From positions 21,055,456 to 21,119,455 of the forward strand of contig CM049318.1 in the NCBI GenBank assembly GCA_026874595.1: a DNA stretch of 64,000 bases. Direction: 5' to 3'. Shown in pieces: positions 10,740-23,130 of the stretch. The notes under the pieces are model-generated. The model worked only from the letters and a program-made list of their open reading frames with translations, was not told the DNA's origin and ran no database searches. Positions within the stretch are counted from its first letter, which is position 1. Every line of letters starts with the position of its first letter. The stretch is from Sipunculus nudus (lineage: Eukaryota; Annelida; Sipuncula; Golfingiida; Sipunculidae). Made by a program: the position numbers and the translations under genes.

Positions 10740-13700
10740 ATGTTTATAAAATGGCCGCCTTAAGAAAAACTCGCTAGAAACAACACATGATGATTTTTTT
10801 ATGGCCTAGTATCAATTATTCATGTTGCAACTTGTAATGCAGGTATATGTTATCTCAGAACAAAGGATAACTTTGTGGTTTTGTTGGTGGTTATTATTAA
10901 AGAGAGCAAACTTTTGTCATACGGGGGGATCCCATCGTAAGGTTTAATAATCTGCCTTATACAATATAATGCCCTATATACGTTGCTATTAAAGCTTCTC
11001 ATGATTTAACACATATATCAATCCATCCAATACTTTTCTCCCAAGTGTCTGTTCTTTAGAGGTCGATGCAGTCATCGCAGATCATCATAATTAATAACAA
11101 ACTTTATATATACAAACGTAACAAGACTGCTCCTACACTTGTAGCTGTCATTTATGGACGTATCAATGACAATGAGTGGATGATAAACGGCACTTTTTAC
11201 CTTGTTTCAGAATGTCTTGTTCGAATGTCTGTCCAGGCTGAGGTAAAATCCTCTGTTGACATTCCAAGGAGTACTCTGACTACCAGGTCTTGTTTTCGAG
11301 TGTCCGTGGAGACCAAAGACATGGTGCTGACATGACTATGCGCACAGTTCGGTGCTTATCAGTACCATGCGTTTAAGGTGCAGCCAAAGTCGAACGTCCA
11401 TGACTGATACGTTGATACATACTGACCGGTTTTAACGTATTTTATGGGGGAGGGGTTCAAGACCATAGCTATTTTTGTAGAGAAGAATGAATTAGGGTAA
11501 CGTTTATGGAAATTTTACGTTTTCAAAAAATCTATAAAATGCCCCTGTACCCTTTAATGCTATAGATTAACCATGCTCGCATAGGCCTTTAGAAAAAGCC
11601 TTATATCAACACTGTTGCCACCTGGCGACACCGTCAGAAGGGTTTTAATAATAATAATGATAATAATAATTTGTCAATAATAGTAACAACAGGGTATATT
11701 TTAAGGAAATATTAGAATTGCAACAAAACATGCAATTAACGTTCCCCAGTCAGCATAAAGTTAAACTCTACTATGAAGTTGACGGCGAAATAAATGTTAG
11801 AGCTAAATATCTGAATGAAAATATGAAAAACTATATATACTCGTATCAGAAATATAACAGAATATTTGCAAACCTGTACTCATAGTCATATCCATACTCT
11901 ACACTGGTCGATGAAATTTATCATTTACACGTGGCCTTAAAGTCGTTTTTCAGTCTAATCCTAGAACAAAGATCATTTTGGAACTGCACCAGTTCTGAAT
12001 TACAACTGCTCAGTTCCGTTTATAACTGAACAAAAACTGGGCAACGGCACGTTAAACAAGTGATCCATGGGCCATGACGCTCAGGTGACTACATGACATT
12101 TTAGCCTAACATTCACGACAGGAATTTTATAACCTGATAGCCAAATTGAGATTAACTTTAGATGTGGTCTTGGCCGTTGACCTTCTGACACCAAAATCTA
12201 GACTGATTTATACAGGTTGTAAAAGAAAAGAATAAATTTAAGGTCACCAGTTTTCAAACTCCTCTCTGAACTTGATTGAAACATTTTGTCTATCCAATTT
12301 GAGGCCAAAACATCACGTTCACAAGGAATCCTAAATATGAGACTTTAATAAGGAAACAGCTTGTGTGTCAAATTTGAGGGGATATCTTCAGTGTTTTTAG
12401 TATATAGGGTTCACAATTATGTAGATTTCCGCAGAGTTGACCTTGAAGATCAAAGTCAAGCTCTCCAGTTTCAAACGTCTCCAAGAACATGACAGAGACA
12501 ACTTGTGTTCGTTCACAAGATATCCTGAAGACGAAGATTATATATGTCTCAATATGGCTCCCTTTTATCGGTATTGGGGTTGAGTGTACATAATAAACAC
12601 ACTAGGTTTTAGAAAACTAGTATACCACAGTTGAGAAACCTATACCATCGATGTAATTTGACAGTCTCAAAAATAAACAAACAATGCATAAAATTTGGAA
12701 AAAAATGAGATGGCACCACCAGTCTTTAGGAACTGATGGAAATAGTCATGATCGGTAAACACCCCAGGTTTCGGGAAACACAGTTGAAAAACCGACGCCA
12801 ATGATGCAATTCCTCTTAGAAAGATGGACAAATGGAATAGAAATAGATACAGTTGGCGCCACCAGTCTTCGGGGACTGACAACTGGTTCTGATCGATAAA
12901 TATTTATTGTTTTAGGACACTAGTTGAAACCACATCTGTAAAACTTACTAAGATTGTTGTCATTTGAGGGTCTCAAAAATATTAACAAAAATCGTAAAAA
13001 TTAGAAAAAAATACTCTTAAGGAGCTGATACAACTCTCCATGGTCAATAAGCTTAGCTTACATCATGGCATATCATGCATTACTTTATCAAGATACTGGA
13101 AATTTTATATAAATTTTACTTATTCTAGGGTGCACAAATTAGCCCCACAGCTATTATATAATAGGTCACAGTTTCCTCATTTCAGACTTCAAATGAGATT
13201 TTTTATTGACCTACCTGGATGTTTCGTAAGAAACTTATGTGAAGCGGCTGTTGTTTGTGCCGTGCTAACAGACGGCCAGCGAAAGGACGACGGACAAAGG
13301 ATGATCGCTATAGCTCAGCATGACTGAATGTCACCCGAGCTAAATATAACCTGAGTAACAATAATAACTTATGTTAATAATGATTTTGACTGTAAATTAA
13401 GAACAATATTGACATGCTGAATATGTCTAATTTATATTTGGATTATTTTATATTTGGACATTTCAATATTTATATACATAAAATACAGTGTTCTCTACTG
13501 GAAATATAACAGTATCTGCCAATATTTTGTTCTCAAACTATTTCTTTATTCTTATTAACACGAAGTAAATCCGCCTCGGGCATGATCATTGCCACGAAAG
13601 ATAACAGAAACATCGCATCCAGAAGTATTATAATAAATCAATATTGTAACCGCCAGTAAAAAACAAAAAAAATTGTGATTCTTGTCAAGTAAATCGCCTT

Positions 13701-14205
13701 TCCTTGGTTGCATGTTTGTGCACATGCAAAATATTGTACCTTCGGTCAGACGGACTTATAATAGTAAACGGACACATTTCCTTGTATTAATCAATACACA
13801 CAACAAAAACATTATGTATAACAGGTGAAAAAAATATACACATTAGGGCAAGTGACTAAGTACTTTTAATTCACTTTGATGGAACACATTATTGCCACTG
13901 ATCGTAACCACGTGACAAAGCACTAATTTCTCATATTAGCTACATTTATATTGGGAATCATCCACACTGATTGTAGTCATATTACAAAGTACTCATCACC
14001 GATTGTAGCTATTTTATAAAGTACTCTTCACTGATTGTAGCCATTTTACAAAGTACTCATCACTAATTGTAGCCATATTACAATGTACTAATCACTGATT
14101 GTAGCCATATTACAAAGTACTAATCACTGATTGAAGCCATATTACAAAGTAGCCTACTCATCACTTATTGTAGAAATATTATAAAGTACTTATCAGTGAC
14201 TATTG
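10740..14205. repeat. Duplicated block Y, copy 1
   Basis: Collinear with about 37385-42995 in unit 2. Shared landmarks include TAAGGTTTAATAAT (10939 / 37457), the segment around 11620-11780 / 38160-38300, the piece ending AATATAACCTGAGT (about 13343 / 41763) and the terminal minisatellite (13.9-14.2 / 42.2-43.0 kb). It lies upstream of TRIM copy 1 and may contain its promoter or first exon. The 12.06-13.35 kb part is R1-type dispersed repeat with recurring GGCGCCACCAGTCTT and GAGGGTCTCAAAAAT pieces. No protein gene is recognised. Confidence 0.8.
13897..14205. repeat. Minisatellite, ~31-bp unit (copy in unit 1)
   Basis: About seven to nine imperfect units built around TCATCACTGATTGTAGCC plus TTACAAAGTAC. 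It is the unit 1 counterpart of the longer array at 42161-42995. Confidence 0.85.
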
Positions 14206-14244
14206 CCATATATATTTTTGCTTGAAAATATGGAAAATCCCACT

Positions 14245-15855
14245 CAGTATACACCTGTCATTCCCGAGAGTCCCCCCCCCCCAAAAAAAAAGAGAGAGTA
14301 TTTCCCAGGTGTGGCAATGCACAGAGTAATGTCGTATTCATTATTCGAACCCATTCAGCATATGATATTTAACGTAACCAAAAAGGGTCATACAAATTGA
14401 GTTTGTCAGGATTTTATCCATTTGTTGAAAGCTGAATCGATCCGCACTTTTGTTCACATCTTCCTGTCTCCCATAGTTAAGGGTACTTACAACCTATGTA
14501 TAGCGGGTATTTTAATCCCATCAGTCTTTGTGAGGAGCAACCAGTCAACCGATCCGCCACTTAATTTGAATCTACAAATTCGGGGGTTATTTTGATTAGG
14601 CACTAAAGGTGTATCAAATGTCTAGTAATGCTACACCACCTACACCTTTGAATGGATCGTGTTCACCACAGCTTGTCAGAGCAGGGTCTCGTCTCCGTCG
14701 TTCACTATTACGGTCCTTGTGGCCCACGACGACACCAAGCTCCTGTTTGACCCAGCGTACGAAGGTACACGGAGAAATCCTGGTGCCAGAGAACCCTCCT
14801 CTGGTAACATGTCTTTCTCCTGGTACCGGTAAACCTTCCCGTCTATTGGAAACTGGGCGAGAATAAACGTGTAGTTTTTTTAGGCTATTTTGAATATGCT
14901 TGATGGTCAGGTTGAAACATACAGCCTAAGATATAAATAGTTTTATCATCTCTTTTTAATTTACTTTGTAAGTTTGTTCGTTTTTCCCGAACCTTCGTAA
15001 AATACTACCATCGTCCCGTTTCTGGCAACGTTATCTTGGTCTATAAACACTACCATGTTGGTAAATTCCTCCATTATCTCTAAATTCAGGGGTATCCCGA
15101 TCTCCTCACAATCTTTGGATAGTTTCTGCCAGAACATTTTTAGTTTTCCTGGTGAGTCTATGAACAAGGTTTTTCTCCATTTAATATCAGAATCAGATGT
15201 GTTTTCTTTGGGGTAATAGTAGAGAAGTGACAATGGTTTTCCATATAGTAAATCCTTAAGATTTGCTTTCTCCGACCCTACAGGTATATGCTCTTCAGCA
15301 TCGCTCATGTTCAACGCGCTTTTAAGGTAAAGTATTTTTCTCATATCTTCGTCCTCGCTATTTTTCTGTTTTTATTCTTCGAGTAGGTCGGGTTGATTTT
15401 CAAATATAACCAATGAGGCCTTCAGTTCTTGTTTGGTTTGTTTCCTGTACCGCTTGATCACCTCTTTGACCTGTGTGTGTATTTCCTGTTTCATGGCTTC
15501 AGCAGAGCGTTTCAACTTAGCAATGTTTATCTCTATTGTTTGTCCTGTTGTAAGTTCTGCCTTTGTAATCTTTGATTTAATTTGTTTTCTTAGTCCACTG
15601 AAATGCTCTTGCTTGTTTTTAGACTCCCGCAGTTTCTCCATGCCTTCATCCAGTTCGTACATGTCATGATCGTGGTGGACCCCACACAAAAAGCAGTCCG
15701 TGCTTATTAATGTGGAGCCGGTGATCCACAAGTATGATATTGCATTTCCATGCAATGCACATAAATCCGTGGAGATTTGGTGATTTTTGGATATTTTATG
15801 ACTTGAATGATACTGGTGGCAAGGGTCACAGAGTCTCCTAACGCAGGTTTTTACA
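14245..15855 (-). pseudogene. TRIM pseudogene, third copy, 5' truncated
   Basis: Homologous to TRIM copy 1 including about 200 bp of its 3' flank (ACACCTGTCNTTCCC at about 8590 and 14252). Open pieces are 14961-15344 and 15372-15908; the latter begins in non-TRIM sequence. Homology starts at the second half of B-box1 (RRLCDPCHQYHSSHK), so the RING and first zinc ligands are absent. Several B-box2 cysteines are replaced (the YLWITGST region, where functional copies have YLCITCST). The propeller part is broken by frameshifts and deletions between 14405 and 14960. At about 15855 it joins, without any splice signal, to nucleotidyltransferase intron sequence. It is non-functional as a ligase. Confidence 0.85.
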
Positions 15856-18800
15856 TAATTTGGGCAACTCTCAGAAACAGAACAAATGTAGTCTGTACCA
15901 GTACCCATGCCGGCATGTTTTCCAGGATTTTATTTCATACAAAGGAGACAGTATAAAAAGTTCTAGGCCAAAGGTTGCAGGAGCCTGACTACTGAGTGTA
16001 TAAAAATGTTTTACCTGGCACGTAATTCATATGAGACAAATAATCCAAAATGTGGCAAGACACTACACAATGACTACGATATATTCAACACTAGAAAACA
16101 GAGATATAGCAATTCTAGCTGATGACGTTAGTGAATCTGTCGTAATGTCATCAACCTTTGTGAATTTTTTGCTAATTCATTATTGTCTTGTAAACAGCTC
16201 TCTCAACCACAGGCATGGAAGGCCTTCTGTGTAGGAGCATAGAGAGTGGAGCATATCGGCTGGGGTGGTTAGGTATATTATATCTGTAATCAACCAATGC
16301 AACAAAAATAGAGAAACAGATCTTTTGAATCAATGTTTTCTCAATGGACACATTTAAAAGAATTTAAATGTGTAGTTCTTTCCGAATTTGAATGAAATTG
16401 TTTATTGAAAATTGACGATTACATGATATTACATTACCTACATTTGCTGATCAAAAGCAAAATATATTATTGCTTATTTGTAAGTATGGAATAAAAAAAC
16501 AGGAGACTAAGCTACCAAAGATTAATATGCATGTCGTAAATGTCATCAAAATTGATCAAATAGTTATGGAGATACCGGAGCTTATGAATGAATTTTACCT
16601 TGAATGGGTGAATAGATTGAAAATTAACATCTGTGAGCAAGATTTTTAATGAATGGTGGAGGTAATTTTGTTTTCATGCCTTTGTGATCTTGTGGATAGT
16701 TTCTGTCCAGAAAATATAAACTTCCCGGATAGTTTTCTCTCAGGGTATTTGTCACTGTAGTAAAATATACATGTATAGCAGGAACTTTTTTGGATTGATG
16801 AAAAAGGCCACATTGTTACAGCACACCTTTACTGTCAGCTGACCTAAAATATATTTTTTCCTCTTTTACTTCGCATCACTAACCCCTTTAAATTACCACC
16901 AAAAAGAGAGGCACAAAGCACACACCATATCGGCACCTTGAACTCATTTCACTTAATTCTCAAAGGTAAAAAAAAAAAAATTCAAATTTAAAGATAATTA
17001 TTATAGCCTTAAGCTAAATTGTTGAAAAACTTGTCAAAATATAAAAGCTGAGCAAGGGGTTACCTGTATTGTGCCTGAATTTGTCTAAAATCTAAAATAA
17101 ATCTAAACAGCATAAATGTCATAAACTTTAACACGTGAACAAAGAACCTAAAGGAAAACCTAGAAATTATGACCACCATTGGGATCTTGATAAAGTGATC
17201 GTATTTGTGAGGTGTTTGTCTGAGCGAGGCCTTGTAAAGAAAGCGAAAAAAGAATAGGGATCCATTAAAAGTGGTCATTGTTTCAAAGTGGTTGCAAAAC
17301 CGAAGTGGTCATAAGGCGAGGTTTCTCTATATATATAGTACTCATCTTGCTATGATGATTAAATCGTCATCGTTACTGTTTTGCTGCTAAGTCCATGCAG
17401 GCTACTGCTCCAGAACGTGTCTGTTATAAAGGGTGTATTATAAATATATAATATGCAATATTTGTGTGTAAATTTATTTTACTGTAACTTTATTTATTGA
17501 GAAAATGAGAAATTTGTTAAGCACATGAGAAATTCTTATAACTGCTTTTGTACATATGAAGGTCCAGCATGAAAGAAAACAAAGGAAAAAGTGTATTGTT
17601 GGAAATTGAATTTGAAAATATTTAGGTGTCCTTTTTTATGACTGTATGAATTTACTTCATCTGAATAGCACTTGAAGTGAACTCTCTTCCGTTTAAACAA
17701 ATTATATTAAATTTGCAAAGGCTGCCTTTTTTCTAGCAGAGACAGCTGATCTGTGAAGCAACCAATGATGTGATACCATCATATACCAACATGAAAAGGT
17801 TTTACACCCTTTCCTGACTTTTGGCATTGACCGTTTAATTTTATACTGTTACAACTGAATCTCTCACTTATGTTTGGAATTACCTGTTATATCATGATCG
17901 ATCATTAGAAAAAAATTGGTTTAACTCTACTGATCGATTATCGGATATATGCACGTGCTTAGAAGTATGAAATTTTGCACCATATAGAGACTGGTACAAC
18001 ATCTCAACTGATATGTAGGCCTACATTCAGGCTTATAATGTCATAATCCTAAAGCCTACATGTCTATTTAGTAACTAAGGAATTATGTTTCTTTAGTAAA
18101 CGCAGACTTTCCTCTAGTTGGTTGCAAAATGTATATAAAACCAAACATTTCCTCATCATAAAATCTACGTTACGTGCAAAATATTGCAATCAATTATGGC
18201 ACTGCAAGATCGATCATCAGATCGTTTGCATCAACCCAACTGATCATCGATTATACCGTAATCGATCATCAGCCCATCACTGTCTGACCTCATAAGATAT
18301 ACTCCCATCACACACTAACATCATGCCTGGCAAGTCCTTTGCCCACTCTTCAAAGACTGAGTGGTTTGTGCCGTTTGTCTGAAACATGAAGCAATCAATA
18401 ATTTTACCACTACATAATGGCATCAAGTGAAGCACATCAAATGTCTGTATCTGCTGAAGTTAACGATTCAGCAAAATGTTATAGTTTAGGATATAGCCTG
18501 AACTCACCCAAATTAAACCAGGCTGATGCAGCGTTTATAAAGTATGATATCTATAATTCTTCTGGTTCTCACAAAAAGTATTCATCTACCTCTTCTATAG
18601 AATTTAAGTGATTCCTGACTTACACTGCTTACATATTAACGAACTCCAGGTAATTCCTGTAAAGAAAAGTTCTTATAAAACTAAATGGATGTATAGGTAA
18701 CAGAGGTAACAGAAGTTCGGGGACCCCCCCCCCCCCCAAGGCATCGTAAACACCACTTGAGTCAGATAGCAGGTCTCGCTGAAGACGGGTGTCATAACAA

Positions 18801-18870
18801 CCTTCTAGGATCACGGCTTTCATGTATAAAAAAATGAACATAGCCCGATTCTGTTTTTCCTGATAATTTG
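15856..18870 (-). pseudogene. Broken copy of the nucleotidyltransferase gene (exons 1-3 only)
   Basis: Collinear with parts of 48786-54680. The exon 3 counterpart (17346-17420) has a 2-bp deletion, and its donor GTGAGT has become ATGAGT. The exon 2 counterpart (18289-18378) is still open and the same length, 90 nt. Only the first ~45 codons of exon 1 remain (about 18690-18823); there the nucleotide-binding motif GAGYGTRL has become EGCYDTRL, a C-run insertion breaks the frame, and the exon's second half is deleted. Exons 4-8 are absent: the intron 3 remnant ends at 15855 against the TRIM pseudogene. The intron has also lost most of the sequence corresponding to 50.0-52.5 kb. Clearly a dead relic of the unit duplication. 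Confidence 0.88.
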
Positions 18871-18957
18871 TGGTTCTGCGAATTTTGTTCATAATTTGAT
18901 GAACTGATTGGATTTCTGCATAATCGATCACAAACAACTAGGCCCTATGTATGTAGT

Positions 18958-19061
18958 CTGAAACCTGTGTAATAAGACCACCCGTGGGACGTGTTCGTTG
19001 AATTGAGATCTTAATAAACAGATGGTCTTATTAGACAGGTGGTCTTTCAGGCAGGTTTCAG
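18958..19061. mobile_element. Small palindromic MITE-like element
   Basis: About 104 bp with imperfect terminal inverted repeats of ~25 bp: CTGAAACCTGTGTAATAAGA on the left, and the reverse complement of GGTGGTCTTTCAGGCAGG plus TTTCAG on the right. It is non-coding and can fold on itself almost end to end. No clear target duplication was identified. Confidence 0.6.
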
Positions 19062-19379
19062 TGAACATGCAAAAAGTAATACTAACCAGAAAACCTATTG
19101 TAATGCAGTCGGAGAAATAAAAAAAAACAGTACACGAACTAGCCAACAGCATTAAAGCTTAACATAATGCAGCGAATAAGTGTCAACAAGATCAAGCTTT
19201 GCTTTTCATTTCCTTGACCATTCAGCGTTATATACAAGTCTGACTTTATTGGCTTGGATGACATTAAGGTATAATTCTATAAAGCAAATTTCCACGGTTA
19301 TATAGAGTTAATATTCAAAGATTAAATAAGACTTCATCTTTATGCCATTCAGGCACCAACAGGGCTAAAGCGTGCTCTT
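19062..19379. other. Unit boundary, no gene seen
   Basis: This AT-rich stretch separates the broken nucleotidyltransferase copy from block X copy 2. It marks the approximate junction between duplication units 1 and 2. No gene or known repeat is recognised. Confidence 0.45.
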
Positions 19380-20071
19380 AATACAAGGTTAAAATGTACG
19401 GGTACATAGAATACAAATGACGGACACAGTTATGTTTACGGTAATGGTTATACTGAGATTGCCTTTTTGTTCGCGAGGGTTTCATATTCGCGATATATGC
19501 GAATGTATGCAAAAGGGAAATAATCGGGAAAATGAAACCTTCGTTAATAAGACGCCCAATGGTGTCCTCAATAGTGTCTTCATAGATAGGTATGTTATTT
19601 ATGAATCTAGTGTAGCCAGTCAAAAGGTTGGTTTTATGAATTATATGAGACCCTTATATTATCTACCTAAAAGGCAAAAAAAAAAAAAAAAAAAAATAAT
19701 AATAATAATAAAAGGTATGGTTCTCAGGCACCGCTCGCATCGATTTTAGCACTCCCCCGCATCAATATTCTTTATTTTGTTTTTCATCTTTTAAGAGGAT
19801 GAAATAATACAATTTTGATAAGATTTCCTTTGGTATGTAGTGCTTTTACCTGTTTAGCCAGAACATTCTGGTATTTTCATGCTTTTCCTTGATCATATGA
19901 CTTTTTTCGAAACATACAAATAGGGTCAAAAATAAAATATCGCCCGCCCGCACTGATTTCTGAAAAAGTGCCTGAGAACCATACCTTTTTTGCCTAATGA
20001 AAAAGCATTTTTTCTTGTTTGATATGCATTTGTATCCATATAAAAGTATTAAGACTTTGAGCGCTTATCAA

Positions 20072-20127
<56 letters not shown>

Positions 20128-20131
<4 letters not shown>

Positions 20132-20949
20132 ATAGGTTGGAATGACAGGCCCTAATGTGACTTGTATGTTACGGTATCTCATGTTGTTCAACCGCTTATG
20201 TTTGGTTTTGCGCGCAACTGACCGTGTCGAGTTCTTGTTATTAGAAAGACACACGTAAAGCGGATAGGGCCCACCCCAGTGTTGTTATTTAAATTAGTGT
20301 CAAAGGTCACGTAATATAACCGAGAGCGGACGCGGGAAACTGTGCATTTGGCCGTTTCCTGTTGTCACGCACGTCGATGTGATACTTATATTGCACATCT
20401 TTATACGTTACAGGTATGTGTTATTTATTTATGCCTAATATGCTTATGCCTGAGTAACACTTCATATATCTCTGATACATGCTATTGGTGGAAATATATC
20501 TACCCTCTGTCTGAATTACCATGTCTCTGTGCGACGTTATGGTCATTCCTTATAGTATGTAAACGGTACGGACAATGTAGTAAATTGATACTGAAGAACG
20601 ATATTGCGTCATATTCAGAACCAGAGAGATCATTGTTTCCTATATTTTCCTATGTATTTATGTTAAGAGTATGACTAGTCAGCATGTTATGGGTAAGATT
20701 TACAAATGACATTATATTGTATTATAGACCCAACCGTTATATGTACCATTTATTGTAATTTATCATGTTTAGGCATTTGGCCGTTTCCTGTTGTCACGCA
20801 CGTCGATGTGATACTTATATTGCAAATCTTTATACGTTACAGAATAAATCACTTTGGTCAACCACTCTGGTGTTCCATATTCTGCCGCCCAAACCCTTCC
20901 GTCCAGCTGGTGCCACCATTGTTCTGGCGATCGTGCGCACCCCGTGACA
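20128..20949 (+). mobile_element. LTR-like insertion (possible solo LTR)
   Basis: This ~820-bp piece interrupts block X copy 2 and is absent from copy 1 at about 955. It starts TGTCATAGG and ends CCCCGTGACA, giving TGTCA/TGACA inverted termini as expected of LTRs. It has a TATA-like ATTTAAATTAG (about 20289) and an AATAAA at 20844. It sits in an AT repeat, so a target duplication cannot be read. Inside, a 70-bp segment occurs twice (20344-20413 and 20773-20842, one mismatch seen). The 359-bp spacer begins CAG/GTATGT and ends TTTAG, like an intron. Alternatives are an exon-bearing gene fragment or another insertion type. Confidence 0.45.
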
Positions 20950-22240
20950 AATATATGTATTATACTGTATGTGTTTTATAATGTATGATGATATCGCGAA
21001 ACGGTACCGTCATAAAAGAGTCGAAATGTGAAAATGGCGAAATTTAACCTCGCAAATATGAAGCCAACCACGATATATGACTATTATATACAAACATAAA
21101 AAAAACATGTCACAGGTTACAATGGCAGTGGGGAGATTATGTGTCAATATCTATATCAATATCTATAGCACTAGTTATATATATTTTAAGTTGGCAGCTC
21201 ATCGCCGCAATAAGAATACAATAATGCCAAAATACATTGTAATACAACATCTAGTTTGGTAACACATTCACTCCGAGAAACAAGCAACTTAATTTCAAAC
21301 CAAACCACACTGACAAGTAAAGATGCTTGAGCATGATATATGAGTGGAGAGTAGAAGTATAACAATAACCACGAGTATGCTTCTACCGCTTCTCCCTGGC
21401 CTTAATCCAAACTGAATCATGCATTCTTAACACAACATAAAACGGTGCTCCACAGAATTCAAACCAACTCCCCTTATACTTTTCACAAGACTCACTCTGA
21501 ACATATGAGGGGACTACCATGAATGTTATTGTTCCAGTAACAGCCACAAGATGGCGCTAGTCCTAGATTAAAATTGTGCCCAGCACTAATGAAAGAACAA
21601 TCCTTAACAGTGGTCATATTACATTTGTTCTATCTTGTTTCATTTAGCCACTGCTTGCAAAGGCAGTCTTTGCCATATATGGCTGCCAGGGTACTGACAT
21701 TGTATTATTTTCTTCCTCTGCATATTTTTGAAAAAAAAAATATAACAGATGGAAATCTTGCATAAACATTTATTTGGGAAACATTTGCATATCATAATGA
21801 GTCTTAAGAATCTTTCTTAAACTACATATACTTGTATCTGGAGCAGAACAGTTCAGTTGCTATACACCTGATTCAGAAAACACTTGCAAACTTCCTCATC
21901 TAACTGTTGACAGACTTGCCATTAGCAGCACCACCTAGTGACTGTTTGTATTACTATCTATCATTTGGATTTGTTTGGCTGAAGGGATCTTTGGCAAAAT
22001 TGTTAAACTGCTATCTCTTTAAGCTGTTTTGGAACATGTTAACCCAATGCTTATTGATGTTTATTTAACTAAAGCAAACAATTGTGTCAAGGTGCCCACA
22101 CTGATACAGTTTATCCATCCTCAAAACTGAAATACATTGAATGAAGAACTTCACAGGCTTTTACCATTGCATTCTTTATATATTATGACATCAATTCTTT
22201 TGAAATGGTTTCAATTTACTGCAAATTCTACCCTATATTT

Positions 22241-22352
22241 TGTCACTGATTATTAAAATGATATGGGTGTGTGTTAGAGTTTTGATGTCTGCGTTAGTCT
22301 GATTATTAAAATAATATGGGTGTGTGTGAGTTTTGATGTCTGCGTTAATCTT
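22241..22352. repeat. ~56-bp tandem duplication
   Basis: Two near-identical units share TGATTATTAAAATGATATGG and AGTTTTGATGTCTGCGTTA. Block X copy 1 has a single unit at about 2525-2580, so the duplication arose in unit 2. Confidence 0.7.
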
Positions 22353-22417
22353 TAAACCATTCCTATTTCCATGTTAATATGATAACTGGCAGAGGTGCAT
22401 ATATATTTTAATGTTCA

Positions 22418-23130
22418 GTAATTGCTCTACAAATACAGTGCTGGATATATACAACTTATCTTTCCTCATTATGAATATATAGATATATACAGTATACTGG
22501 TAGTTTCTGGTCTTTAGCCACCATGCATTGTTAACACTATTATTTATCTCTTTGTAGAATCTACTAAGTAAACCTTCGTATGTGAGTCCGTGCTGAGTTT
22601 CTAAGTACAGTGTGTTCGTTAACTAGCTGTCTTTATAAATAAAACCTTTTCTGCCTCAGAGATATACACTGACTTAACAGATACAAAGCAAATAAATATA
22701 ACATAACCTATGTTATATAATAAAAAAAAAAATAAAATTATCACTTCACTTTGAACAACTAATTACACCCTTACGCATATTCATGAATATTCATGAAAAT
22801 GCATAATATGAATATGCACATTCACAGTATTGAATCTATCTGGTGGTGAACTGATATAACTGTAAAATGATTATATGACATGTTAATATTAACATATAAG
22901 AATAATTAGTTACCATATTATGTCACCTAAACTAACTGATGACGTACATTTGTGCAACGGCCAATGACGTTTGATGACAATTTATTTGATTTAATTTACT
23001 TAAAATACTCAGCAAAGCATTTCAGCGATAATAATAACAAGTAAAATATTTTTTATATGGTAAAGTAAAATACCAGTAAAGATGCAAAGTTTATTTTTTA
23101 ATTATAATGCTATTTGCTCTTATGATTTCA
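22418..23130. other. Unclassified ~710-bp insert relative to copy 1
   Basis: Copies 1 and 2 of block X agree up to a shared ATATATTTTAATGT piece and again from a shared AATTTATT piece. In between, copy 2 has AT-rich sequence with no counterpart. It includes a TTCATGAATATTCATGAA palindrome near 22783. No terminal repeats or coding sequence were recognised; it may instead be a deletion in copy 1. Confidence 0.5.

Noticed and set aside
16031-16234. 67-codon plus-strand frame
   Set aside because: The corresponding intron sequence of the intact gene near 48.98-49.16 kb does not keep the frame.
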